A stretch of 64,000 nucleotides of DNA from Mesonia sediminis (GTDB lineage: Bacteria; Bacteroidota; Bacteroidia; Flavobacteriales; Flavobacteriaceae), in NCBI RefSeq assembly GCF_042684705.1, contig NZ_JBHULZ010000041.1, forward strand, positions 928,252 to 992,251, in the 5' to 3' direction. The notes under the pieces are model-generated. The model worked only from the letters and a program-made list of their open reading frames with translations. It was not told the origin of the DNA and ran no database searches. Position numbers and translations under genes: made by a program. Positions 1 to 7,269 of the stretch are shown here, piece by piece (within the stretch, counting starts at the first letter, position 1; every line of letters starts with the position of its first letter).

Positions 1-2092
1 GGATTTTAAATCGGTAAACCATAAAAAAGACAGAACGCGTGTTAAATATTGGGTCACCACCAACAAAGCTTATGTTCTTGACAGTATACAAAAACAAATA
101 AAGTCGCCGGTGGCAGACAGTTTGTATATGCTAAGCAAAAAAGAAAGTATTTTAAAGGCAGGACAACAGTTTAATACCGATAATTTTGAGGCAGAACGCG
201 ATAGAATCACTTTCTTTTTCAGGAATCGAGGCTTGTACCACTTTGAAAAAGAATTCATCAGTTTTGAAGCCGACACTTTAGACACCAACCATAAGGTAAA
301 GACAGATATTATAATTTCTAACCGAGAAGTTACGCGCGAAGACAGCACCAAAACGGTGCCTTATAAAATTCACCGCATTAGTCAGGTTAACATATTCCCC
401 GATTATTCTTTTAAATCTGGCAATTTTGCACAAGACTCGGCACAATACAAAGGCTATACTATTTACTCTTTTGACAAGTTAAAATACAAGCCAAAAACTT
501 TAGCCAATGCGGTTTTTATAAGAAAGGGAGATGTTTACAAAGACCTCGACCGCTCTTTAACCTACAGAAGGTTAAATGAGTTGGGGCAATTTAGATACCC
601 CGACATCAAGTATCAACCCGATCCAAGAGACAGTACCGGCACGCAACTTATTGCCAATGTTTTTTTAACCCCAAGACCTAAACTAGGAGTAGATTTTAAC
701 GTAGATGCCTCACGAAGTAACATTCAAGATTTTGGTATTGGTTTTGGAGGCTCTTTACTGATTAGAAATGTATTTGGTGGTGCAGAAAATCTAGAAATTG
801 CAGCAAGAGGTAGTGTGGGTTCTTCAAAAGAAGCGGCTGATGCCAATGACCGATTTTTTAATATTTCAGAAATTGGTAGCGATGCCAGCCTCACTTTTCC
901 TAGTATTGCGTTTCCTGTAAATACCGAAAAAATAATTCCCAAAAAAATGTCGCCGTTCACCACCTTACGCGTTGGCTTAAGCACACAAAAAAATATAGGA
1001 TTAGACAAACAAAACGTTACAGGAAGTTTTTTCTACCGTTGGTATCCCAATGAAACTCTGAGCCATAAGTTTAGTTTAATCGATTTACAATATGTTAAGA
1101 ATTTAAACACCAGTAATTACTTTAACGTATACACCAATTCTTTCTCTCGGCTCAATGAAATTGCCCAAGACAATATTTCGCAAATCAATCCCGCTTATTT
1201 CAATAACAATTCATCTGGTTCTGGCTTACCCAATCTTATTATTCCCGAAGGTGCCAATGGTTTTATTCGCGACCTAAGAAATAACCAAATTAATTTAACA
1301 CGCGAACAAGAACAAATAGCCCGCGATATTATTGAAAGAAGGCAAAGATTAACCGAAGACAACTTGATTTTGGCCACCAATTTTTCGTACAATAAAAACA
1401 CAAGAGAGGGTATTTACGATTGGGACTTTAGTCAGTTTCGCTTTAAACTAGAGACCGCAGGAAATTCGCTTGCATTACTAGGAAAAATGCTCAATTTAAA
1501 AGAAAACAGTCAGGGTAACTATGATTTATTTGGCGTACAATTTTCGCAATATATAAAACTAGAAACAGATTTTATCAAGCATTGGGATCTAGGCAAAGAC
1601 AATATTATTGCGGCACGCATAATGGGTGGTATTGCCTTACCCTATGGTAACGCCAGCAGTATACCATTTGCAAGAAGTTTTTTTGCGGGAGGAACCAATG
1701 ATAACCGCGGTTGGCAGGCCTATAGTTTAGGACCGGGTAGCTCTGGCGGAATTAACGAGTTTAATGAAGCCAATATGAAAATAGCTTTTAATTTAGAATA
1801 CCGTTTTAATTTATTTGGCGATTTGCATAGTGCCGTTTTCACGGATATCGGTAATATTTGGAATGTAGAAGACAATGTAAAAGATGAAGCTTCCCGCTTT
1901 ACAAAGCTTGAAGACCTTACAGAACTCGCCGTAAGTACTGGGTTTGGTCTGCGGTATGATTTAGATTTTTTTGTCATCCGGCTTGACCTTGGTTTTAAAA
2001 CCTACAACCCCGCCCAAACGAAACAAAAATGGTTTCAAGAATATAATTTTGCCAATGTGGTTTACAATGTTGGTATTAATTATCCTTTCTAA
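1..2092 (+). CDS. BamA/TamA-family outer membrane protein (5' partial)
   Basis: The reading frame is open from base 2 to the stop at 2092, so the gene starts left of the window. The visible part has POTRA-like sequence followed by a C-terminal Omp85 beta-barrel. The motif NDNRGW near 1700-1716 matches the conserved RGF/RGW signature of the lid loop in Omp85 proteins, and the protein ends in an aromatic residue (NYPF), the usual beta-signal. Proteins of this family insert or translocate proteins at the outer membrane. In Flavobacteria a TamA-like lipoprotein (TamL) is common, but without the N-terminus I cannot see a lipobox. fbaA follows after about 50 bases with its own promoter-like element. 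Confidence 0.85.
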   Translation, partial: DFKSVNHKKDRTRVKYWVTTNKAYVLDSIQKQIKSPVADSLYMLSKKESILKAGQQFNTDNFEAERDRITFFFRNRGLYHFEKEFISFEADTLDTNHKVKTDIIISNREVTREDSTKTVPYKIHRISQVNIFPDYSFKSGNFAQDSAQYKGYTIYSFDKLKYKPKTLANAVFIRKGDVYKDLDRSLTYRRLNELGQFRYPDIKYQPDPRDSTGTQLIANVFLTPRPKLGVDFNVDASRSNIQDFGIGFGGSLLIRNVFGGAENLEIAARGSVGSSKEAADANDRFFNISEIGSDASLTFPSIAFPVNTEKIIPKKMSPFTTLRVGLSTQKNIGLDKQNVTGSFFYRWYPNETLSHKFSLIDLQYVKNLNTSNYFNVYTNSFSRLNEIAQDNISQINPAYFNNNSSGSGLPNLIIPEGANGFIRDLRNNQINLTREQEQIARDIIERRQRLTEDNLILATNFSYNKNTREGIYDWDFSQFRFKLETAGNSLALLGKMLNLKENSQGNYDLFGVQFSQYIKLETDFIKHWDLGKDNIIAARIMGGIALPYGNASSIPFARSFFAGGTNDNRGWQAYSLGPGSSGGINEFNEANMKIAFNLEYRFNLFGDLHSAVFTDIGNIWNVEDNVKDEASRFTKLEDLTELAVSTGFGLRYDLDFFVIRLDLGFKTYNPAQTKQKWFQEYNFANVVYNVGINYPF

Positions 2093-2107
2093 GCCATTTT
2101 ATTTTAT

Positions 2108-2115
2108 TAATTTTG
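2108..2115 (+). promoter_or_regulatory. Promoter -7 element of fbaA
   Basis: TAATTTTG matches the Bacteroidetes -7 consensus TAnnTTTG and lies 26 bases before the fbaA start codon. I do not see a clear TTG -33 box at the usual spacing, so this is only a candidate. Confidence 0.45.
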
Positions 2116-2141
2116 TCTCTTAAATTTATAAGATCAACTAT

Positions 2142-3215
2142 ATGAGTCATCAAATTAAACCCGGAGTTGCTACAGGTAAAGAGGTGCAAGCTATATTTAA
2201 CCACGCTAAGAAACATGCCTATGCCCTACCGGCCGTGAATGTTGTAGGGTCAAACACCCTAAATACGGTTATGGAAACGGCTGCAGAGCTTAACTCACCC
2301 GTTATCATACAGTTTTCAAATGGCGGAGCTTCTTTTAATGCAGGTAAAGGTCTTTCTAATGAAAACCAAAAAGCCGCAATTTTAGGAGGCGTAGCTGGTG
2401 CCAAACACGTTCACCAGTTGGCCGAAGCTTATGGCGCTACGGTTATCCTACATACCGATCATTGTGCTAAAAAATTACTACCCTGGATAGACGGTTTGCT
2501 AGACGAGGGTGAAAAATTTTATAAAGAAACAGGCAAACCTCTTTATAGTTCTCATATGATTGACCTGAGTGAAGAACCTCTTGAAGAAAACATTGCTATT
2601 TGCAAAGAATATTTGGCTCGCATGAGCAAGATGGGAATGACTTTAGAAATTGAGTTGGGTATTACCGGTGGCGAAGAAGATGGCGTTGATAATACAGATG
2701 TAGATGTATCAAAATTATACACGCAGCCCAAAGAGGTTGCCTATGCATTTGAGGAGCTTAGTAAAGTAAGCGATCAATTTACCATTGCCGCCGCATTTGG
2801 AAATGTGCATGGAGTTTATAAACCCGGTAACGTAAAGCTCACCCCTACCATCTTAAAAGATTCTCAAGAATACATTAGCAAAAATTATAATGTACCCAAC
2901 AACCATATTGATTTTGTATTTCACGGAGGCAGTGGCTCTAGCCTAGCCGAAATAAGAGAAGCTATAGGTTATGGGGTAATTAAGATGAATATAGACACCG
3001 ATTTGCAATATGCCTTTACGGAAGGAGTTAGAGATTACATGAAAAATAATGAAGCCTATGTAGCCTCGCAAATTGGAAATCCTGAAGGAGAAGATTTACC
3101 AAATAAAAAATATTACGACCCAAGAAAATGGTTAAGAGAAGGTGAAAGCACTTTTAAAACAAGATTAAAACAAGCTTTTGAAGACCTTAATAATATCAAC
3201 ACATTAAGCAAATAA
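2142..3215 (+). CDS. fbaA: Class II fructose-bisphosphate aldolase
   Basis: Cleaves fructose 1,6-bisphosphate to dihydroxyacetone phosphate and glyceraldehyde 3-phosphate, in glycolysis and gluconeogenesis in the cytoplasm. The protein is 357 aa, the usual length of the long class IIa enzymes. HTDHC at about residues 104-108 holds the catalytic Asp and a zinc-binding His. ELGITGGEEDGV (about 171-182), FGNVHGVY (about 219-226), FHGGSGS (about 260-266) and MNIDTD (about 282-287) are further active-site and phosphate-binding motifs. accD follows on the same strand after 27 bases, so the two are probably co-transcribed. Confidence 0.97.
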   Translation: MSHQIKPGVATGKEVQAIFNHAKKHAYALPAVNVVGSNTLNTVMETAAELNSPVIIQFSNGGASFNAGKGLSNENQKAAILGGVAGAKHVHQLAEAYGATVILHTDHCAKKLLPWIDGLLDEGEKFYKETGKPLYSSHMIDLSEEPLEENIAICKEYLARMSKMGMTLEIELGITGGEEDGVDNTDVDVSKLYTQPKEVAYAFEELSKVSDQFTIAAAFGNVHGVYKPGNVKLTPTILKDSQEYISKNYNVPNNHIDFVFHGGSGSSLAEIREAIGYGVIKMNIDTDLQYAFTEGVRDYMKNNEAYVASQIGNPEGEDLPNKKYYDPRKWLREGESTFKTRLKQAFEDLNNINTLSK

Positions 3216-3242
3216 AATTTGCCCAATTAATAAGTAAAAATT

Positions 3243-4100
3243 ATGGCTTGGTTTAAAAGAACAAAAAAGGGAATACAAACCGCTACCGAAGATAAAAAAG
3301 ATGTACCCAAAGGCTTGTGGTACAAATCTCCAACTGGTAAAATTGTAGATGCCGAAGAGTTGGCTAGAAATTTTTATGTAAGCCCAGAAGATGGTTACCA
3401 CGTAAGAATAGGAAGCAAAGAGTATTTTGAGATATTATTTGATGACAACAAATTCAAAGAATTAGATGCAAATCTTACTTCTAAAGATCCATTAAAATTT
3501 GAGGATAAGAAAAAATACCCCGACAGAATTCAGGAAGCAGAGAAAAAAACCGGACTAAAAGATGCTATTCGAGTAGGAGTGGGTAAATCTAAAGGTAAAG
3601 ATCTAGTAGTAGCTTGTATGGATTTTAGCTTTGTAGGCGGTTCTATGGGTAGCGTTGTAGGAGAAAAAATAGCTCGAGCAGCAAAATATTCTCTAGATAA
3701 CAGAATCCCGTTAATGATTATATCAAAATCTGGAGGTGCCCGTATGCAGGAAGCCGTACTATCTTTAATGCAATTGGCAAAAACTTCTGTAATGATCGCT
3801 CAACTCGCAGAAGAAAAGATACCCTATATCTCTCTGTGTACAGACCCTACAACGGGTGGTACCACTGCCTCTTATGCGATGCTGGGCGATATTAATATTT
3901 CTGAACCCGGCGCGCTTATTGGATTTGCCGGACCTAGAGTGGTGAAAGATACCACCGGAAAAGATCTGCCAGATGATTTTCAAACCGCAGAATTTTTAAA
4001 AGAACATGGTTTCTTAGATTTTATTACTCACCGTAGAGATTTAAAAGATAAAGTAAATTTATACTTAGATTTAATTCAAAATCAAGAAATAAGAGCATAA
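3243..4100 (+). CDS. accD: Acetyl-CoA carboxylase carboxyltransferase subunit beta
   Basis: Beta half of the carboxyltransferase that moves the carboxyl group from biotin to acetyl-CoA, the first step of fatty acid synthesis. The crotonase-like core is clear (SFVGGSMGSVVGEKIARA, then SGGARMQEA, then TTGGTTASYAMLGD). The N-terminal segment WYKSPTGKIVDAEEL occupies the place of the zinc ribbon found in E. coli AccD but has none of its four cysteines. I believe this is common in Flavobacteria. The last about 30 codons are repeated 1425 bp downstream (see 5434-5525), so the 3' end of this gene may be hybrid. A strong hairpin terminator follows directly. Confidence 0.96.
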   Translation: MAWFKRTKKGIQTATEDKKDVPKGLWYKSPTGKIVDAEELARNFYVSPEDGYHVRIGSKEYFEILFDDNKFKELDANLTSKDPLKFEDKKKYPDRIQEAEKKTGLKDAIRVGVGKSKGKDLVVACMDFSFVGGSMGSVVGEKIARAAKYSLDNRIPLMIISKSGGARMQEAVLSLMQLAKTSVMIAQLAEEKIPYISLCTDPTTGGTTASYAMLGDINISEPGALIGFAGPRVVKDTTGKDLPDDFQTAEFLKEHGFLDFITHRRDLKDKVNLYLDLIQNQEIRA

Positions 4101-4128
4101 AAAAAGCGACCGTTTGGTCGCTTTTTTT
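4101..4128 (+). terminator. Rho-independent terminator after accD
   Basis: The stem AGCGACC/GGTCGCT with a GTTT loop and a long T run begins right after the accD stop. The preceding A run gives it terminator shape for the opposite strand as well, where the T9SS gene ends at 4156. Confidence 0.9.
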
Positions 4129-4155
4129 ATTTAAAATTATATAGCCCTCTTAAAA

Positions 4156-5004
4156 TTACCTCTTAACAATTTGCTTTAAACTTTCCCCTTTACTACTTCT
4201 CACTTTTACAAAATACACTCCCGCAGCTAATGAAGAAATATCATAATCTTGCTGCAACCCATAATTGGCTACTTTTTCTCCTGTAATAGAAAACACGTTA
4301 ACATTTTTTATCTTTTCTGAAGTTGTTATTTGAAAACTCTTTTGCACGGGGTTAGGATATAGACTTACCTCTATTATTTTAAAATCATCGATGTCTAAAT
4401 TACAGGCATCTGAATAGTTATAATAACAACAAACAACCCAATTAGAATAATTACCTTGCCCAGCAATTGCTTGTGTTGGATTTGTAACCTGTATACATAA
4501 ATCTCCTGTTTCATTTGGATCTCTATTGATCGAAATCTCTAAATTGGTTAAACTTAAATCACTCCCAGTTAAATCTATAGAATGTAAAGGCCAATTTCCT
4601 GTAGATTCTATTTTTTGTAAATTTGGATTATTGTTAAGTAGTAGTTTTCCAACGAATATAGTTATATTATCTAGGTCTCCATCCATGTATAATTCTTCTA
4701 AACTTACTAAGGCTGATAAATCAAGTGGAGTTGAATAATAGTCTATATGAGAATGTGAAATATCTAAGATTTTTAAAGATTGAAAAGCTTCTATTCCTGT
4801 TAAATCGGTCAAATGTTTCCAACTCAAATCTAAATTTTCTATACTACTAATATCACTTGTTAATACCTGCCCGTTTATGGTTTGATCTGAATCTATTCCT
4901 AAATCAATTAAAGCTTGTTCAAAATTTTGATCGGGAATACTCGTGGTTTGCGCGGTGACTCCCAAACAAAAGAAAAGGCTTAAAATACTTAAATATGTTT
5001 TCAT
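4156..5004 (-). CDS. Secreted LRR protein with T9SS type A sorting domain
   Basis: The 282-aa protein begins with a signal peptide (MKTYLSILSLFFCLGVTAQ). Next come IPDQNFEQALIDLGID, a start typical of flavobacterial leucine-rich-repeat surface proteins, and a short block of irregular LRRs (about residues 55-160). The last about 75 residues form a type A sorting domain (SLYPNPVQKSF ... LAAGVYFVKV ... KQIVKR), which directs type IX secretion and cell-surface attachment. The LRR block probably binds a ligand; the target is unknown. It lies 12 bases downstream of the orphan sorting domain at 5017-5295, and both sit between two copies of the accD 3' end, so the pair may have been acquired together. 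Confidence 0.85.
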   Translation of the reverse strand: MKTYLSILSLFFCLGVTAQTTSIPDQNFEQALIDLGIDSDQTINGQVLTSDISSIENLDLSWKHLTDLTGIEAFQSLKILDISHSHIDYYSTPLDLSALVSLEELYMDGDLDNITIFVGKLLLNNNPNLQKIESTGNWPLHSIDLTGSDLSLTNLEISINRDPNETGDLCIQVTNPTQAIAGQGNYSNWVVCCYYNYSDACNLDIDDFKIIEVSLYPNPVQKSFQITTSEKIKNVNVFSITGEKVANYGLQQDYDISSLAAGVYFVKVRSSKGESLKQIVKR

Positions 5005-5016
5005 AGTTTATATTTT

Positions 5017-5295
5017 TTATTGAATGATTAAATTTTTGGTTTCTACAATTTCCCCATTACACTTTAGTGCAACCACATAATTACCTGTAGAATATGTAGA
5101 AACATCTAGGTTTACTGAAGTTGCATTTACACCTAGAATATAATTATTACTAATTGCGGTTTGGGTAGAGGTGATACTTATATAACCAGAGTCAGCGCCA
5201 AAAATCTGATAATTGATAGTTACTTGGCTACTTGCTGGGTTGGTTGATTGGTAAGGTTGTCTCATAATATTTGATTTTACATAATTAATCTTCAT
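5017..5295 (-). pseudogene. Orphan T9SS C-terminal sorting domain (cargo lost)
   Basis: A 92-aa frame with no signal peptide. From about residue 18 on it reads NPASSQVTINYQI ... VSTYSTGNYVVALKCNGEIVETKNLIIQ, which has the layout of a type A sorting domain: a PNPASS-like start, then G-N-Y-V-V, then a final K-N-L-I strand. A sorting domain without a signal peptide or cargo cannot enter the type IX pathway, so this looks like the 3' remnant of a larger surface-protein gene. An alternative is a small expressed cytoplasmic protein; a Met at codon 11 could also start it. The frame runs straight into the LRR gene (12-base gap). Confidence 0.55.
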
Positions 5296-5433
5296 CTAAA
5301 ATACTAAATAATTACATGTAAGCTAATAAAAGTGTTAAAAAATTTCAATTGAAACATCTCTACACTCCATCACTTCTTTTTTTATAAAATTACGTTTAAT
5401 TCTAAACTAAACAGATAATGTTGCTATTAAATC

Positions 5434-5525
5434 GTTTCTTAGATTTTATTTCTCACCGTAGAGATTTAAAAGATAAAGTAAATTTATACTTAGATTTAAT
5501 TCAGAACCACCAGGTTCGCGCATAA
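5434..5525 (+). pseudogene. Displaced copy of the accD 3' end
   Basis: Bases 5434-5525 align without gaps to accD 4009-4100 (offset 1425). The first 70 bases differ at only two positions, while the last 22 differ at about eight. The copy encodes FLDFISHRRDLKDKVNLYL and then LIQNHQVRA plus stop, against LIQNQEIRA in the intact gene. No accD sequence precedes it, so it is only a 3' fragment. The terminal differences are synonymous or conservative, as between two accD alleles, which suggests one of the two ends came from another strain or species. Confidence 0.85.
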
Positions 5526-5552
5526 AAAAGTGTAAAACACTTCAATCTATAA

Positions 5553-5587
5553 AAAACAGGCTAGCTTACAAGCTAGCTTGTTTTATT
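5553..5587 (+). terminator. Terminator after the displaced accD end
   Basis: A hairpin with arms AACAGGCTAGCTT and AAGCTAGCTTGTT, followed by TTTATTTT, lies 28 bases after the stop of the accD fragment. It could be the ancestral accD terminator. Confidence 0.75.
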
Positions 5588-5733
5588 TTGAATCTAAATC
5601 AAGCTGAAGCTGAGCTTAAAAAATAAATTAAGTCTGTCAAAATAGATTTTACATAATTTTAAATACCTATAGATGAAGGAGGCAAAGAGTATTACGTGAG
5701 TGATGAACCCAATAAGGTTTGACAACTATTATA
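5588..5733. other. Short intergenic stretch with a possible gene-end remnant
   Basis: No complete gene is visible. On the plus strand bases 5663-5722 read IPIDEGGKEYYVSDEPNKV and then a stop, which looks more protein-like than chance but has no start and no upstream frame. It may be the last codons of a decayed gene. It is the only structure I see between the terminator at 5587 and the XRE gene. Confidence 0.25.
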
Positions 5734-6093
5734 TTATTTTGTTCTAAGCTGCTTAATTTCTTCCCTTAAAAAAGCAATTTCTTTGTCTTTATCTTCAATT
5801 ATTTTTTCATAAAGCACTTTAGTTGTAAAAAAATCTTCCATTACCTCCAAATTGAGATCCTCTTTTTCATCAATTAGTGCAGCGGATTTTTGAGGAGGTT
5901 CTACTAGCAATCTGTGCATACTAACTTCTAAAACCGCTGCAATAGCTTTTAGGCGTTGGGTTGAGATGTTGATTAACTCTTTTTCTATTTTAGCATAATT
6001 ACTTTGCGACATATGTAATCTAATGGCCATATATTCCTGAGAATAGCCTTTTATTTGTCTGAGTGCTCTAATGCATTTCCCAATACCAGTCAT
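5734..6093 (-). CDS. XRE-family helix-turn-helix regulator
   Basis: A 119-aa protein. Residues about 5-62 form a Cro/C1-type helix-turn-helix (KCIRALRQIKGYSQEYMAIRL, then SQSNYAKIEKE). The remainder ends in a charged helix, probably a coiled coil (about residues 90-119), that may serve for dimerisation. It is transcribed away from the small surface protein at 6188, and the 94-base gap holds two TTTAG-type palindromes 20 bp apart that are good candidates for its operator. It probably represses itself and perhaps the divergent gene. No toxin partner is visible nearby, so I do not call it an antitoxin. Confidence 0.8.
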   Translation of the reverse strand: MTGIGKCIRALRQIKGYSQEYMAIRLHMSQSNYAKIEKELINISTQRLKAIAAVLEVSMHRLLVEPPQKSAALIDEKEDLNLEVMEDFFTTKVLYEKIIEDKDKEIAFLREEIKQLRTK

Positions 6094-6100
6094 TTTACAA

Positions 6101-6135
6101 CTATTTTAGTCTAAAATAGAATAATTTAGATTAAA
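6101..6135. promoter_or_regulatory. Paired palindromic operator of the XRE regulator
   Basis: TTTAGTCTAAA (6105-6115) sits inside a longer perfect dyad, CTATTTTA-GTC-TAAAATAG (6101-6119). The similar TTTAGATTAAA (6125-6135) starts exactly 20 bp later, about two helical turns. The pair lies between the divergent starts at 6093 and 6188. Confidence 0.55.
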
Positions 6136-6187
6136 GTAAAAGAATTTTAAGAATATCTTTACATCATTATTCAATTAAAATTTTAAA

Positions 6188-6799
6188 ATGAAAAAATTAA
6201 ACTTATTGTTCCTATTAACGATTTTTGTCACTTTCTCTTATGCTCAAGAAAAATCTTCAAACGATAAAAAAACAATTACAGAAATTATTTTTAATGAAGG
6301 TAATTTTTTAGAGGGAAACTATGAATACCTCAGTGTAAAAACAAGATACAACAATACATTCAGCGGTTCAGGATTTCAGATTGCATACTCCAGAAAAGTG
6401 TACAAAAGATTTCACTTAGGAGTATCTTGGGGTAAAATTTATGCCAAAACAGATGACAATTATGAGGATTTGTTTTGGCTAGATAGCGAAACCGAAATTA
6501 AGAAATGGGAAATAGGTGTTGCCTATTTAATTATTAATCAAAAGAGATTTAAAGTTTTTAGTGAAGTAAATTATTTAGGTATGTTTTATAACGGTTTGAT
6601 AGAAAGAATTATAGATTCTGAAGGAAACCCTTATAATGTAGTTACAGGAAAATCATCAGATGAGACTTTTCAACTGCAGGTACAAGGAAATATTGCCTTG
6701 TATAAAAATTTGTTTCTTACGGCAAAAATAGGATATGGGTTTGGTTATAATCAATACAAAAGTATTTCTTTAAAAACAGGCTTAGGGTATCAGTTTTAA
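6188..6799 (+). CDS. Small outer-membrane beta-barrel-like protein
   Basis: A 203-aa protein with a clear signal peptide (MKKLNLLFLLTIFVTFSYAQ). The mature part alternates short beta strands rich in aromatic residues and ends in LKTGLGYQF, as 8-strand outer-membrane barrels do. I cannot assign a specific function. A TATCTTTA sequence (6154-6161), close to the -7 consensus, lies upstream next to the XRE operator pair, so the neighbouring regulator may control it. Confidence 0.6.
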   Translation: MKKLNLLFLLTIFVTFSYAQEKSSNDKKTITEIIFNEGNFLEGNYEYLSVKTRYNNTFSGSGFQIAYSRKVYKRFHLGVSWGKIYAKTDDNYEDLFWLDSETEIKKWEIGVAYLIINQKRFKVFSEVNYLGMFYNGLIERIIDSEGNPYNVVTGKSSDETFQLQVQGNIALYKNLFLTAKIGYGFGYNQYKSISLKTGLGYQF

Positions 6800-6835
6800 G
6801 TCTAATCCTGGCAAAATAATTTATTAATCCTTTTA

Positions 6836-6868
6836 AAAAGCCTCTAAGATTTAAATCTCAGAGGCTTT
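6836..6868. terminator. Bidirectional terminator between 6188 gene and HMA gene
   Basis: The arms AAAGCCTCT and AGAGGCTTT are flanked by A and T runs. It lies between two convergent genes and can serve both. Confidence 0.8.
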
Positions 6869-6889
6869 AAATTTTAAATAAAGTTGTGC

Positions 6890-7249
6890 TTATTTATCAT
6901 TTTTATGATCGTCTTTAACAGCCTCATCGCGGTATCGGCAACAAGCGTGTACGCTATTATACGCCTCGTCGCTCGCTTTTAAATCGTTTACATCATGACC
7001 CACGGCCAAAATATTTTGTTTTACCTCACCTAAATCTGCTTTCTTAGCATTATAAATCAGTTTTAACTCGTGGGTTTCAACATTCCAAATGGAGCTTTTC
7101 ACTCCCTTAGTTTTAATACTTGCCTTCTCAATACGTTCTTTACACATACCGCAAACGCCATCTACAACAAGGCTTGTTCTGGCGTTTTTACTTTGGGCAA
7201 AGGCCATACTTACGGCAAAAAATAAAAGTACACTTACTATTTTTTTCAT
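6890..7249 (-). CDS. Periplasmic heavy-metal-associated (HMA) domain protein
   Basis: A 119-aa protein with a signal peptide (cleavage after about residue 19, AFAQ). The mature part is an HMA fold with the metal-binding motif GVCGMC (Cys at about 33 and 36), followed by HACC (about 101-104) and a His/Asp/Lys-rich tail. HMA domains of this kind carry Cu(I) or similar thiophilic ions. The gene is last in a minus-strand set with a TonB receptor and an HYC_CC_PP protein, so it probably hands metal on within the periplasm. Copper is the likeliest ion, but the sequence does not settle that. Confidence 0.8.
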   Translation of the reverse strand: MKKIVSVLLFFAVSMAFAQSKNARTSLVVDGVCGMCKERIEKASIKTKGVKSSIWNVETHELKLIYNAKKADLGEVKQNILAVGHDVNDLKASDEAYNSVHACCRYRDEAVKDDHKNDK

Positions 7250-7269
7250 TTTAATTTTAGTTTTAATTA

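Noticed and set aside
4526..4738. Plus-strand frame within the LRR gene
   Set aside because: It is antisense to the LRR region; the Leu/Ser pattern comes from the repeats of the real gene.
4101..5433. Insertion sequence between the accD repeats
   Set aside because: There is no transposase and no terminal inverted repeat; the flanking repeat is a coding fragment of accD, far longer than a target-site duplication.
5734..6093. XRE gene as an antitoxin of a toxin-antitoxin pair
   Set aside because: No small toxin-like gene is next to it; the neighbours are a surface protein with a signal peptide and an accD fragment.
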